A stretch of DNA of 64,000 nt from NCBI GenBank assembly GCA_002310235.1, contig DBYO01000048.1, positions 38,096-102,095 on the forward strand, in the 5' to 3' direction. Below, one piece after another: positions 8,976 through 18,585 of this stretch. A model generated the notes under the pieces. The model was given only the letters and a program-made list of their open reading frames with translations, did not search any database and was not told where the DNA came from. Numbering within the stretch: the stretch's first letter is position 1; every line of letters starts with the position of its first letter. A program made the position numbers and the translations under genes. The DNA comes from Bacteroidales bacterium UBA1184. Its GTDB lineage: Bacteria > Bacteroidota > Bacteroidia > Bacteroidales > ML635J-15.

Positions 8976-10015
8976 AAATAATATTTGTAATACCATCGAT
9001 GAAATGCGGCGGAGCCGAACGCGTTGCCACGACATTTGCAAAATGTCTGTCGGAACACGAAGTGAAGTTTGTGAACCTTGGCTCCCCTGACGGTGAACTT
9101 ACCAATTGGATTGAACCATATTTTCCTATCATATCTCTCAAATGTAACCGAAGCATTTCTGCATTTTTTCCACTCAAAAAACTGATAAAGAAAGAAAAGC
9201 CAGACTTCTTATTCTCTACTCACATACATGTGGCTGTTGTATTGATGCTGATGGGAAAGTCTATTGCTAAGAAACTGATTGCCAGGATCCCGACAATGCC
9301 TTCAAACAAATTGTACAAAGGATTGAGAATTAGGATAATGGAATCATTAGAGCGCAAACTTTTCCGTAATGCTCATACAATAATCGCACAAACAGATGCC
9401 ATGAAGCAGGAAATATGCAAAATACTGAAAGTCGATGAAAACAAGGTAATTACCATACACAATCCAATTGATACCGAACTCATCGACCAACAGATAAGCA
9501 AAGCTTCCAATCCATTCGAACAAAACACTACAAACTATCTGTCTGTAGGAAATATTTCTCCTGCAAAGGGCTATGATACGCTAATATCAGCATTCAAAAC
9601 CATTTTGGAGAAAGACGGCAATGCGCAACTATACATTCTTGGTCGTACCGATAGCGAATATGCACAGCAAATCGTAGCTATAGCCGAAGGATGTCCAAAC
9701 ATTCATTTTGAAGGTTTCCGCGACAATCCATACCTATATATGAAATATTGCTCGGCTTTTGTACTGCCGTCAAGAATGGAAGGTCTGCCAAATGTTGTAC
9801 TCGAAGCTATGTATCTTGACAAGCCTGTCGCTGCAACCACTTGTGTTCCAATAATTGACAATTTAATTAAAGACGGCATAAACGGCTACAAAGTAAAGCC
9901 TGACGATGCCAATTCATTAGCCCAGGCAATGCAAAAAGCGGCGAAACTGACAAACGTTCACAACGAACGCCACGACAGCAGCGAAAAAATAAAACAAATA
10001 TTCAACCGAAAATGA
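8972..10015 (+). CDS. Glycosyltransferase, GT4 family
   Basis: Cytoplasmic GT-B glycosyltransferase of 347 residues. The N-terminal acceptor domain begins with IFVIPSMKCGGAERVATTFA. The donor half has LSVGNISPAKGYDTLISAF and the retaining EX7E motif in SRMEGLPNVVLEAM, then DKPVAATTC. It would add one sugar of the repeat unit, with unknown donor and linkage. ATGA overlaps at both ends tie it to wzy and to the next glycosyltransferase. Confidence 0.9.
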   Translation: MKIIFVIPSMKCGGAERVATTFAKCLSEHEVKFVNLGSPDGELTNWIEPYFPIISLKCNRSISAFFPLKKLIKKEKPDFLFSTHIHVAVVLMLMGKSIAKKLIARIPTMPSNKLYKGLRIRIMESLERKLFRNAHTIIAQTDAMKQEICKILKVDENKVITIHNPIDTELIDQQISKASNPFEQNTTNYLSVGNISPAKGYDTLISAFKTILEKDGNAQLYILGRTDSEYAQQIVAIAEGCPNIHFEGFRDNPYLYMKYCSAFVLPSRMEGLPNVVLEAMYLDKPVAATTCVPIIDNLIKDGINGYKVKPDDANSLAQAMQKAAKLTNVHNERHDSSEKIKQIFNRK

Positions 10016-11208
10016 AAGACATCTACATTTTTACAAACTCGTATCCATATATAAAATCTGTCGAGGTGTTTATCGAGGAAGAAATAAACATCGCGACAAA
10101 AATGGGATGTCATATATTCATTATTCCGACAAACAAGGACAAATTTATTCGTTCCACCCCTGAAAACGTAAAAGTTCTCCCCAGTCTTACCGACTGTGGC
10201 ATATTGCACAAAGTTCTCACATTCATATCAATGCCATTCTATGGAAATTTTTGGAGAATGTTGGCCGGTGCAGGTCTGTCGAAACGCATTGCTCAAGGCA
10301 TCAAGTATTTTTTTGGCGCTTGCCTGACAAAAAACTACATACAAAAAAACATCAAATCTCCATCAATACTATACAGCTACTGGTTCTCGTATTCGGCTTT
10401 GGGAATGGCAATGGCACGAAATGCCAACGAATCACTAAGTAACTGCACAATGGTTAGTCGCGGACATGGTTACGACGTATTTGCCGAACAGAGAAACATC
10501 TATATACCAAACCGAGAATTCACATTGTCGAACCTTGACATGATTTTTCCCGTTTCCGATACAGGAACAACCTATCTATCAAATCTTTATCCACAATATT
10601 CAGACAAAATAAAAACAAAACGATTAGGTATAAAAGCAATAAAACCATGCTTAAACGAAAATACTGAAGAGATTTCGTTTGTATCGTGTTCGTCTATGAT
10701 CGAACTGAAACGTGTCGGTTTGATTTTTTCAATGATTTGTAAATATGCACAAAATCATGGCAATCAAAAATTTTCGTGGACACATTATGGCGACGGACCA
10801 GCATTCGTCGAAGTAAACCGAATGAGCCCAATGGCACCACAAAATCTTGATGTTCGCTTAAATGGGTTTACCCCAATTAGCGAAATACGCAAGGCTTATT
10901 CGGAAACAGGATTCGACATTTTTGTAAATCTAAGTACAACCGAGGGCATTCCCGTATCGATAATGGAAGCTATAAGTGCTGGAATTCCGGCAATTGCGAC
11001 AAACGTAGGTGGCAACTGCGAAGTAGTATGCGCACAAACAGGTGCGTTAGTACCAGCCGATGTGGAATACAAAAATTTCGAAGCAGCCGTAGATCATATT
11101 ATTGCAAATCTGCCAAAACTAAGGAAATCAGCCGTTAAATATTTCATTGAGCATTACGAAGCAGAAAAGAACTATACTGATTTCTACACTCAAATACAGC
11201 TAAAGTAA
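10012..11208 (+). CDS. Glycosyltransferase, GT4 family
   Basis: Second GT-B glycosyltransferase of the operon, 398 residues, starting at IYIFTNSYPYIKSVEVFIEE. The C-terminal donor domain carries the EX7E motif in TTEGIPVSIMEAISAG, followed by PAIATNVGGNCEV. It is the last gene of the operon and converges on the helicase gene, with 2 bases between stops and no hairpin terminator visible. Only two transferases and no initiating sugar-phosphate transferase or nucleotide-sugar genes are present, so the pathway must be completed elsewhere. Confidence 0.9.
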   Translation: MKDIYIFTNSYPYIKSVEVFIEEEINIATKMGCHIFIIPTNKDKFIRSTPENVKVLPSLTDCGILHKVLTFISMPFYGNFWRMLAGAGLSKRIAQGIKYFFGACLTKNYIQKNIKSPSILYSYWFSYSALGMAMARNANESLSNCTMVSRGHGYDVFAEQRNIYIPNREFTLSNLDMIFPVSDTGTTYLSNLYPQYSDKIKTKRLGIKAIKPCLNENTEEISFVSCSSMIELKRVGLIFSMICKYAQNHGNQKFSWTHYGDGPAFVEVNRMSPMAPQNLDVRLNGFTPISEIRKAYSETGFDIFVNLSTTEGIPVSIMEAISAGIPAIATNVGGNCEVVCAQTGALVPADVEYKNFEAAVDHIIANLPKLRKSAVKYFIEHYEAEKNYTDFYTQIQLK

Positions 11209-11210
11209 GA

Positions 11211-12644
11211 TTATTCTGATTCAAGGAATTCCTTATCAAAATTTACCAAATACAACTTTTCTGTTGCCCTTGTGATAGCAGTATATAGCCAGCGCAAGAA
11301 CTCGAATTTACCCTCTTCTGTTATTTCCTCCTTGTTTATCCAACCATGGTCAATAAATACCGACTTCCATTGACCACCTTGCGACTTGTGACAAGTCATA
11401 GCATAGGCGTATTTTATCTGCAAAGCATTGTAATACGGGTCATTGAGCATCGCTTCATGACGTTTCTTTGTATCGGTAATGTCTTCGTAGTCGATTTCAA
11501 GTTGTTGCCACAAATCCTTGTAATAGTCGCCCGACATGCCAGCCGAATCAATCGACAATGTGTCGAGCAAAGCCTTCACCGCTATCTCAAGATCAGGGGA
11601 ATCGACGAATCTTACATCAAGGTCAACATAGCGATGCCCGTATAGTTCATAATGGCGTTTAACTTTTAAGACTTCTAGCATATCACCGTTGGCGATAAAA
11701 TCTATTTCGGCATTTTCGGGTAACCAAGAATAATTGTTTTTGACAACCATGAGCAAATCACCATACGACAATTCCTCTTCTCGCCATAGTATGCGATTAC
11801 GAATTCCCATGTTGTATTTGTTTGCATACTTGTTGGTCTTGCAAATGATTCGGGTTTCGTCGTTTCCATAACGCGAATACGAGTTTTCGATTTCTTCAAT
11901 TAGCTCGGCGCCTGTTATGGAATGAATTTCGGGGAAACCAGTAGTCTTAATCTGTGGAAATTCTATGTTTTTGTCGGACATCATCTTACGCAACATGGTA
12001 GCGTTGTATAGAATACCAGAATCGGCATCCTGTCTTACCACTTCCGACAATTCGCACGAATACACTTTCATCCCATACGCCTGCAGATATGCTTCGTCAA
12101 GAGCAGGACTCAAGGCTGTACCAATTGGAGGGAGTTGCGCCGAATCGCCAAGAAGAATCACACGACAGTTGTTGTCGTTGAAAACGTATGCAAACAAATC
12201 ATCGAGAAGCCGACCGCTACCGAATCCGCTGTCGGTTGCTTGATTGTTGCCAATCATCGACGCTTCATCAACAATAAATACCGTATTTTTGTAGCTGTTG
12301 AAATTCAACGAAAAAGAACTTGATGGATCGGAAGTCGATTTCTTTCTATAAATGCATTTATGAATTGTTGAAGCTCGGTGTCCAGAATAATTTGACAACA
12401 CTTTTGCCGCTCTACCAGTAGGTGCCAACAGCACCGTATTTATTTTTAATTGCTCTAGAAGCCTTATGAATGCGCTTATCAAAGTCGTTTTTCCTGTACC
12501 GGCATAACCTTTGAGAAGAAAAGTACATAATTTTTCACGGTCGCCCATAAACGAATACAACATATCTACCGCTTGTAACTGCCCCTGTGTCAGTTCGCAA
12601 TTCATTAATAGGCATAGTCCGTTTCGAAACTCTTCACGTGTCAT
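11211..12644 (-). CDS. RecD-like SF1 DNA helicase (AAA ATPase)
   Basis: Protein of 477 residues with superfamily 1B helicase motifs: LLKGYAGTGKTTLISAF (Walker A), LLAPTGRAAKVLSN (Ia), TIHKCIYR, VFIVDEASMIGN (Walker B, DEAS), VILLGDSAQLPPIG (III), and C-terminal YAMTCHKSQGGQWKSVFIDH (V) and LYTAITRATEKLYL (VI). It lacks the N-terminal domains of RecBCD RecD and no recB/recC is nearby, so it is the free-standing RecD-like type common in Bacteroidota. It is probably a 5'-3' helicase in repair or replication. It is divergent from the next operon, and a TAATTTTG box (12707-12700, minus) may serve it. Confidence 0.88.
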   Translation of the reverse strand: MTREEFRNGLCLLMNCELTQGQLQAVDMLYSFMGDREKLCTFLLKGYAGTGKTTLISAFIRLLEQLKINTVLLAPTGRAAKVLSNYSGHRASTIHKCIYRKKSTSDPSSSFSLNFNSYKNTVFIVDEASMIGNNQATDSGFGSGRLLDDLFAYVFNDNNCRVILLGDSAQLPPIGTALSPALDEAYLQAYGMKVYSCELSEVVRQDADSGILYNATMLRKMMSDKNIEFPQIKTTGFPEIHSITGAELIEEIENSYSRYGNDETRIICKTNKYANKYNMGIRNRILWREEELSYGDLLMVVKNNYSWLPENAEIDFIANGDMLEVLKVKRHYELYGHRYVDLDVRFVDSPDLEIAVKALLDTLSIDSAGMSGDYYKDLWQQLEIDYEDITDTKKRHEAMLNDPYYNALQIKYAYAMTCHKSQGGQWKSVFIDHGWINKEEITEEGKFEFLRWLYTAITRATEKLYLVNFDKEFLESE

Positions 12645-12685
12645 CTAAATTTTTTATTATTTGCTTGCGGTATCAAAAAAAATTC

Positions 12686-12693
12686 TAACTTTG
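12686..12693 (+). promoter_or_regulatory. Candidate -7 element upstream of the 12723-14916 group
   Basis: TAACTTTG matches TAnnTTTG. A TTG at 12665-12667 is 18 bp upstream. The distance to the ATG at 12723 is 29 bp. It overlaps the back-to-back promoter region shared with the helicase gene. Confidence 0.5.
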
Positions 12694-12722
12694 CGACTGC
12701 AAAATTAAACTTAAATTTAATA

Positions 12723-13547
12723 ATGGAAAAGGTAATTCGAATAGTCGTATCAGTCCTTCTGTTAGGACTTGTTGCATTTTTGACCTACAAAATTGTTGAT
12801 GGCATTAAAACGCCAATCGAATATGAAGAGCAGAGAATCGCAAGATTCAAAACTACTGTAGAACAGCTTATTGCCATACGTACTGCAGAAGTAGCATTCA
12901 AAGAAAACGTTCTCTCCCCCGTATATACCAAAGACTCAGTAAAGGGTGGAAAGAAAGTTGTTAAGGAAATATTGAACGGAAAAGACACAGTATATCTGAA
13001 GAGCAAAGTTCCAGCATACGAACACTTGTACACTCCATCGTTCGACGAATTGATTAATTTCATCAACACAGGAACGTTGAAGGTAGTAAGAGCAATCGGA
13101 ACTCTTACCGATGAACAATTGAAAGCTGGTATGACCGAAAAGAAAGCCCTTGCTATAGTTGAAAAGGCTAAGAAAACCGGCGACTGGAAAGAAGCCGAAG
13201 AAAACGGTCTTAAGAACTTCAGACGTGATACCACTTTGGTTTCTGTAAAGGATTCTTTATTCAAGCACCTTGAATATCCAGTAGAAGAAATAAGATACAC
13301 CAGAGTTGGTAGAAAGGTAGAATACAAACTCGACACTGCAACCGTAATGACTGGTTCGGGTGTTGCTGTAAAAGTTTTCCAGTGCTATGCTTTGTACGAC
13401 GATCTGCTTGATGGTCTCAACAGACAGTTGACAGTAAACTACAAAGACAAAATCAAAGATTCTTGTCTGAGAGTAGGTAAGCTCGACGAAGCTAACAACA
13501 ATGCTGGTAACTGGGATGCAACCTTGGAAAAGAAAAAACAAGAGTAA
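12723..13547 (+). CDS. Membrane-anchored protein of unknown function
   Basis: Protein of 274 residues with one N-terminal transmembrane helix (about residues 4-27), followed by a soluble, charged domain presumably outside the cytoplasm. It is rich in Lys, Glu and Val, with short amphipathic segments such as TEKKALAIVEKAKKTGDW. It has no catalytic motif that I recognise. It starts a three-gene run with the DUF3822 gene (2-base gap) and rsmD. The function cannot be given. An uncharacterised Bacteroidales family is likely. Confidence 0.7.
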   Translation: MEKVIRIVVSVLLLGLVAFLTYKIVDGIKTPIEYEEQRIARFKTTVEQLIAIRTAEVAFKENVLSPVYTKDSVKGGKKVVKEILNGKDTVYLKSKVPAYEHLYTPSFDELINFINTGTLKVVRAIGTLTDEQLKAGMTEKKALAIVEKAKKTGDWKEAEENGLKNFRRDTTLVSVKDSLFKHLEYPVEEIRYTRVGRKVEYKLDTATVMTGSGVAVKVFQCYALYDDLLDGLNRQLTVNYKDKIKDSCLRVGKLDEANNNAGNWDATLEKKKQE

Positions 13548-13549
13548 CA

Positions 13550-14380
13550 ATGAAATCTGTCCGCATCAAGGGCGACATTGATTTGCTCTCAAAAAATAGT
13601 TTGTCCATCTTGATAACACAAGATGGACTTTCTTATTCTATATACGACAAAATCGACAAAAAGATACAGACTCTTGTTTCGATGCAGTTCGAGGCAAACA
13701 AAACCAATGAGATACGCCAATTTGTTGAAACAGAAGGTCTGAAAGACAGCCTGTTCGAAAACGTAAACATCGTTTATGCTACAAAAAACACCACAATTGT
13801 TCCCGATGCCATATTCGATGAAAATTCGGCAAGAAACATATACGCTCTCAACAAGAGAATTTCTCCAGACGAAGAAATAAAATATTCGAAACTTCCAAAA
13901 TCGCAGACTGTTATATTATTTGCAGTAAAAAAAGAGATTGCCGCCATACTTGACGAACTATTTCCTCGCTACAATATGTTTCCACAGTCATATCCACTAA
14001 TCGAAACAGGTCTTACAAAAACAAAAATAAGCGAGAAACCAAACCGCCAGAGAATGATGGTTCAGGTATTCGAGGATTTCTTCGAAACTCTAGTCATCGA
14101 CAAAGGACAAATTGTAAACTACAACACATACGCATACAAGACATCAAACGACATACTTTATTTTATAATCAATACGTTCGAACAGCTTGGCTTGTCGCAG
14201 GAAGAATGCGAAATATCATTTTCCGGATTCATTGAACAAGACGACTTAGCCGTGATGCATCTAAAGAAATTCGTCAGAACAGTTTATTTTGAATCGATAA
14301 ACAGCGACTACAAATACTTCTACAAATTCCAGGAATTTTCGCCTCACTATTTCTACAATTTCCTAAGCATAAACCAATGA
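13550..14380 (+). CDS. DUF3822 family protein
   Basis: Protein of 276 residues that matches what I know of DUF3822, a Bacteroidota family usually found next to rsmD. It starts with IKGDIDLLSKNSLSILITQD and contains the pattern TVILFAVKKEIAAILDELFP. The fold is thought to resemble actin-like or pilM-like ATPases, but no nucleotide motif is evident. It overlaps rsmD by four bases (ATGA), so the two are translationally coupled. Function unknown. Confidence 0.82.
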   Translation: MKSVRIKGDIDLLSKNSLSILITQDGLSYSIYDKIDKKIQTLVSMQFEANKTNEIRQFVETEGLKDSLFENVNIVYATKNTTIVPDAIFDENSARNIYALNKRISPDEEIKYSKLPKSQTVILFAVKKEIAAILDELFPRYNMFPQSYPLIETGLTKTKISEKPNRQRMMVQVFEDFFETLVIDKGQIVNYNTYAYKTSNDILYFIINTFEQLGLSQEECEISFSGFIEQDDLAVMHLKKFVRTVYFESINSDYKYFYKFQEFSPHYFYNFLSINQ

Positions 14381-14916
14381 GAATAATCGGAGGCAAATAC
14401 AGAGGCAAGAATTTTAATCCTCCGGCGAATTTCAAGGCACGACCGACAACCGACTTCGCCAAGGAAGCTCTTTTCAATATCCTGAATAACGATTTCAACT
14501 TTGAGAACATTGATGTACTTGATCTTTTTAGTGGCACAGGTAGCATTTCGTACGAGTTTGCCAGCCGTGGAGTGAAATCGTTGATCGCAGTAGAAAGCAA
14601 TGTAAAACACGCTACTTATATCGAAAAGAATTTCAAAGAGCTAGGTTTTGCTCAAGCAACAATATACAAGTCGGATGTCTTCCGTTATTTGGACACTTGC
14701 ACAAAAAAATTCGACGTGATATTCGCCGACCCTCCATACGCACTCGAAAATATTGAGGAGATTTACCATTCGGTGTTTAGAAACAATTTACTTTCCGACA
14801 CCTCATATCTCATTATAGAACATGGTGAAACTAACGATTTTTCGACTTATCCCCACTTTGTATCAATGAAAAAGTACGGAAGCGTGCATTTCAGCATTTT
14901 CGACCCTACTAAGTAA
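14377..14916 (+). CDS. rsmD: 16S rRNA (guanine(966)-N(2))-methyltransferase RsmD
   Basis: Protein of 179 residues that methylates G966 of 16S rRNA using S-adenosylmethionine. It begins MRIIGGKYRGKNF and has RPTTDFAKEALFNIL, the AdoMet-binding motif I VLDLFSGTGSISYEFASRG, and catalytic motif IV FADPPYAL (DPPY). Length and motifs are normal for the family. Its stop lies 3 bases from the convergent DUF456 stop. Confidence 0.95.
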   Translation: MRIIGGKYRGKNFNPPANFKARPTTDFAKEALFNILNNDFNFENIDVLDLFSGTGSISYEFASRGVKSLIAVESNVKHATYIEKNFKELGFAQATIYKSDVFRYLDTCTKKFDVIFADPPYALENIEEIYHSVFRNNLLSDTSYLIIEHGETNDFSTYPHFVSMKKYGSVHFSIFDPTK

Positions 14917-14919
14917 GGC

Positions 14920-15450
14920 CTATTGACCGAATATTCCCATTATAAATTCTTTTAGCACAACAAACAGCACAAAGCAGGAATAGATAAGCTTAATCAATAT
15001 TCCACACATCATCCCAAGAAACGCGCCAAAAGACGCTTTCCATACAGCTTTCATGTTGCCTTCGGTTTTCTGTCCGTGCTTTTTCATATACAGCAACTCA
15101 CCGATAAATGCGCCAAAGAACGGGGCTAGGAAAATTGCCCACCAAGCAAAACCTATCAGACTGACAAGTATGCCTATTGCGGCTCCGCGACTCCCCCATT
15201 TCGAACCGCCAAACTTCTTTGTCGCCCACGATGGCACAAGGAAATCGAGTACCGTGACTATGACCATTACCACTCCCAATATTATTAAGGTAGATATTTC
15301 AAAATGGCAGTAGCTGACAAAGAATGCAGCGAGAAATCCCGCATACGTTATTGGCGGGCCTGGAAGAATCGGCAGGAAACAGCCAATTATCCCCACAATC
15401 ATAAGGATTATCGCTAGCGCAATAAGTATTATGTCGAGAGTAAATGTCAT
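14920..15450 (-). CDS. DUF456 family membrane protein
   Basis: Small integral membrane protein of 176 residues with about four to five hydrophobic helices. It has the DUF456 pattern: LPGPPITYAGFLAAFF near the N-terminus and PFFGAFIGELLYMKK in the middle. The function of the family is not established. The ATG overlaps the stop of the upstream lipoprotein gene (ATGA), placing it last in the batD-batE transcript. Confidence 0.82.
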   Translation of the reverse strand: MTFTLDIILIALAIILMIVGIIGCFLPILPGPPITYAGFLAAFFVSYCHFEISTLIILGVVMVIVTVLDFLVPSWATKKFGGSKWGSRGAAIGILVSLIGFAWWAIFLAPFFGAFIGELLYMKKHGQKTEGNMKAVWKASFGAFLGMMCGILIKLIYSCFVLFVVLKEFIMGIFGQ

Positions 15451-15875
15451 TTGTATTGCGAAATTATATCATCTACTAAAGAACGATTAATCTGTATTGT
15501 AACCGAATATGTAATGCCCGAGGATTTTTTTGCCACGTGCGAACACGAATTCTCGCATACATTGAGTACCATAGCGCGTATGGAATCTATTTTCTCCTCG
15601 TACTTGCCGTCGCTCAGGAAATCCTTGTACGAAATATTCTCGACAATATACTCGTCTATCTGCTTTAGCAACAACCTTTTAGCTTCGGATTCTGCTTTTT
15701 CTTGGGCAAGTTGCTGACTTGACGACGATACTTCGACTGATGAACGGAACATATATTTGTCGGTAACATTTTTTGTACAACTCCTTGAAAATACTGACAA
15801 TACAGACTCAAAGAAGGAGCATGACTGCAATGTCACAGCAAAACACAAAATTATGGCAAACAAGACTTTTCTCAT
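15447..15875 (-). CDS. Small lipoprotein, LPP20/LPXTA-like fold possible
   Basis: Protein of 142 residues with a lipoprotein signal: basic start, hydrophobic core and lipobox LQSC (Cys19). The mature part resembles LPP20-type domains: SSSSQQLAQEKAESEAKRLL followed by a helical segment and a beta-rich C-terminus, YSVTIQINRSLVDDIISQY. It starts at the last base of the batE stop and overlaps DUF456 by four bases. Location is probably the inner face of the outer membrane. Function unknown. Confidence 0.7.
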   Translation of the reverse strand: MRKVLFAIILCFAVTLQSCSFFESVLSVFSRSCTKNVTDKYMFRSSVEVSSSSQQLAQEKAESEAKRLLLKQIDEYIVENISYKDFLSDGKYEEKIDSIRAMVLNVCENSCSHVAKKSSGITYSVTIQINRSLVDDIISQYK

Positions 15876-16633
15876 TATTCGGCTAGCAACTTCACATCAT
15901 TAGCATCAATCCACCCCTCCTTACCGTCGGCAAGTCTGATGTTGTACATACTATTGGCCGAATCAACCACTTGAACTTTAATGCCTTCGTATATTTCAAA
16001 AGAATTCACAGCATCAGCATTTGGCGACGACTTTACCATCGATTGTTCGAAAACAATTGCATAATTGTTTTCGGAAATAACAACAGACGACTTGTAAGCA
16101 CATACTGCTGTAAAAATGAATAAAATGAGAGATATTACTGCAATCGAAAAGCCCAATTTTCTAAGAGCAATTCGTCCCATAAATAGATATAGCGCAATAC
16201 CGGCAAGAGTAAGTACAAGGAAAATAATATTTAATATAGTCCATGCATCTGAACTCATGGTATTCAATATAGCCATTCCCCATCTTGCATAAAAAGGAAT
16301 AGGCAGTGGTTCAACAATTTGCTTTAGCTGCCTGTTTGCAATATTAAGGTTAAATTCGGCATCACCGTTCGACGGATCAAGCATCAGAGCTTTTTCGTAG
16401 TAATATACCGAATTGGGAATGTCGTTGAGACGATAATAGCAATTACCTATATTATAATATAAATCTGACGAGGAATATCCCATTCTGCAGACCGAATCGT
16501 ACATTTCAAGTGCAGAAGCATACTGTGTCTGCATGAACGAGTTCTGCGCACTATCAATCAATTGCTCCACATTGTCGGAGAACATGTTCAACGACAACAA
16601 TGAAAGTGCTATGTATAAAAAATACTTTTTCAT
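15875..16633 (-). CDS. batE: BatE-like TPR/SH3 protein
   Basis: Protein of 252 residues: signal peptide or N-terminal anchor, a TPR array (about residues 20-105, e.g. YYNIGNCYYRLNDIPNSVYY), two transmembrane helices (about 130-185), and a C-terminal bacterial SH3 domain (about 190-250, EGWIDANDVKLLAE). This is the domain order of BatE from the Bacteroides aerotolerance cluster. It lies 3 bases after batD and directly before the lipoprotein gene. Confidence 0.85.
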   Translation of the reverse strand: MKKYFLYIALSLLSLNMFSDNVEQLIDSAQNSFMQTQYASALEMYDSVCRMGYSSSDLYYNIGNCYYRLNDIPNSVYYYEKALMLDPSNGDAEFNLNIANRQLKQIVEPLPIPFYARWGMAILNTMSSDAWTILNIIFLVLTLAGIALYLFMGRIALRKLGFSIAVISLILFIFTAVCAYKSSVVISENNYAIVFEQSMVKSSPNADAVNSFEIYEGIKVQVVDSANSMYNIRLADGKEGWIDANDVKLLAE

Positions 16634-16636
16634 GGC

Positions 16637-18487
16637 CTACCTCATGTTTTCTTCAAGTTGTTCAATAATATTGGTTGTTTCCTCGTATATCGCCTGCATT
16701 TCGTTGCTTGCGCTTGAAACGAAATGGGCGAACTCGCACTTGTCGATAAGATCAATAAAATGCTGCGATAGTTCCTCGTCAACGTTATGTCCAGCAAACG
16801 CCTGCTTTACGTTATCCTTAGTGAGCTGCGATGTCGGAATCGAAAGTTTGTCGCCTGCATACCCCCAAAGTGCGGTAATAATCTCTTTGTAGAAACTTAC
16901 ATTATCGTTTGCCTGCATAAACTTTCGTGCTGCTTTCAAACGTTTGCGCGATATTTTGTTTGCCTTCTGGCGCTTCATCAATTCCACATCCTGACGTTTC
17001 TTGATATTCTTACGCATAACGACAACCAAGACGATGAATAGCAGAAGCAATCCGATTATAAGGCACCAGTACAATCCAGAAAACATAAGCGGAGAATATG
17101 CCGATACTAACTGCAAATTGCCTTTGTGAATATATCTTACATCCTCTGGGTTAATGACTTCAACACCAGTCTGCAGGTTGTATATAGAACTAGCATTGGT
17201 ATCGCCACTGCCCTTTCTCACATTAATAATTATTGGTTCTGTCGAAACTGTCTTGTAAGATTTTGAAGAAAGGTCGTAGTAAACCAACGAAACCTCACCA
17301 AGATTAAACGTTCCGCCATAACGAGGAACCAAGGTAAACTCCCATGTCTTACTGCCCGACATTCCCGACTCCGAAGCGCTCAACTTGCTTGTTACCACAG
17401 GCTCATATTGTTCAAATTCCTTTGGACATGAAATCTTTGGAGCTTCGATATTGCTGAAATTTCCAGAACCAGAGATAGTTATCTTGCAAGTAACTGCTTC
17501 ATTAACCGATATTGTATCGTTTGGTTTGCTTAGTGATATGCTAAAGCGACCAACAGCACCTGAGAAGCCTATAGGTTCCGAAGGCAAAGCGGATACATTA
17601 AGCGTAACAGCAGGAGCCGTTGACGATGCCGGAGCATTGTCGTAAGTGTAGCCCCAGAAAGGATGACGACCCGAAATTATACGAGCCATGCACTTTATGT
17701 TAGCCTGATCTATCTCCACACGACCTGTAACACGCGGAAATACTAGGTATTTCTTGAGTATTGCTGTGTTGTATGTCTTTCCATTCAGCGTCTCGCGCGA
17801 CCATTTCAAATTGGTATCGGTTTCGAGTTCCTCGACATAAAAGTTGTTAAATTTTGGAGGAGTAAAATCTTCGATAGAAACAAGGTCGATGGCAGTATAA
17901 AGTTTTATTGTTACAATAGCTGCCTCTCCTTTTGCAAGGTTCGATTTCGAGGCGACTGTACGTATTAGCACATCGTCGGATGCAACACTTGTCTTTGGTT
18001 GGTTTTGCGGTTGTTGCTGTTGCTGCGACGAAGAGCGGCTACCAGAACCAAAGAATTCTTCAAACGGATCGTAGTAGCTCGACTGGCGTTGCTGTTGTTG
18101 CTGCACAGCTTCTTTCTGTACTGTTACAGATATGCTATTTGAAGTGTATTTTGTTCCTTTAACAACAGCAGTTGCACCTTCTAGCGTGTAACTTCCTTCG
18201 GAAACCGCCTCCAAAGTATAAGTATATGTGTAGGTATTTGTGCTCGTCATGCTACCGTTTACAATACTGACGCTGGAGCTGGAGCTCTGCGACGGTCCGC
18301 CCACATACTTGAATCCAGGAGTGTTTCCAAGTTGTATCGACGACGGCTTTTCATTCAAAGTATATTGCACCTGCATGCGTTGGCCTACACCCACTACCGA
18401 CGGAGCCTTCCCTGTAAAAGTAACACCATCGGCAAAAGATGCCAACGACAAAAACAAAATGACTATATTCAACAAAAACTTTCTCAT
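16637..18487 (-). CDS. batD: BatD-like protein
   Basis: Protein of 616 residues with a signal peptide and several Ig-like beta domains. There is a low-complexity Gln/Ser tract at about residues 128-170 and one transmembrane helix near 475-500 with a basic cytoplasmic tail. The opening VTFTGKAPSVVGVGQRMQVQ and the later VLIRTVASKSNLAKGEAA are typical of BatD. In Bacteroides, Bat proteins are linked to aerotolerance and envelope stress. The usual upstream partners moxR, batA, batB and batC are absent here. Confidence 0.88.
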   Translation of the reverse strand: MRKFLLNIVILFLSLASFADGVTFTGKAPSVVGVGQRMQVQYTLNEKPSSIQLGNTPGFKYVGGPSQSSSSSVSIVNGSMTSTNTYTYTYTLEAVSEGSYTLEGATAVVKGTKYTSNSISVTVQKEAVQQQQQRQSSYYDPFEEFFGSGSRSSSQQQQQPQNQPKTSVASDDVLIRTVASKSNLAKGEAAIVTIKLYTAIDLVSIEDFTPPKFNNFYVEELETDTNLKWSRETLNGKTYNTAILKKYLVFPRVTGRVEIDQANIKCMARIISGRHPFWGYTYDNAPASSTAPAVTLNVSALPSEPIGFSGAVGRFSISLSKPNDTISVNEAVTCKITISGSGNFSNIEAPKISCPKEFEQYEPVVTSKLSASESGMSGSKTWEFTLVPRYGGTFNLGEVSLVYYDLSSKSYKTVSTEPIIINVRKGSGDTNASSIYNLQTGVEVINPEDVRYIHKGNLQLVSAYSPLMFSGLYWCLIIGLLLLFIVLVVVMRKNIKKRQDVELMKRQKANKISRKRLKAARKFMQANDNVSFYKEIITALWGYAGDKLSIPTSQLTKDNVKQAFAGHNVDEELSQHFIDLIDKCEFAHFVSSASNEMQAIYEETTNIIEQLEENMR

Positions 18488-18585
18488 ATCCGTTCCGATA
18501 TAAATCTTTCGCGAAGATAACGTATTGCAACAATCAATGTTTCAAAAGAAAAGTTAAAGTTTTTAGGCTAAAAATCCCAGCACTC

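Noticed and set aside
11211..12644. RecD subunit of a RecBCD nuclease
   Set aside because: The protein lacks the N-terminal RecD extension and no recB or recC is adjacent; it is the free-standing RecD-like type.
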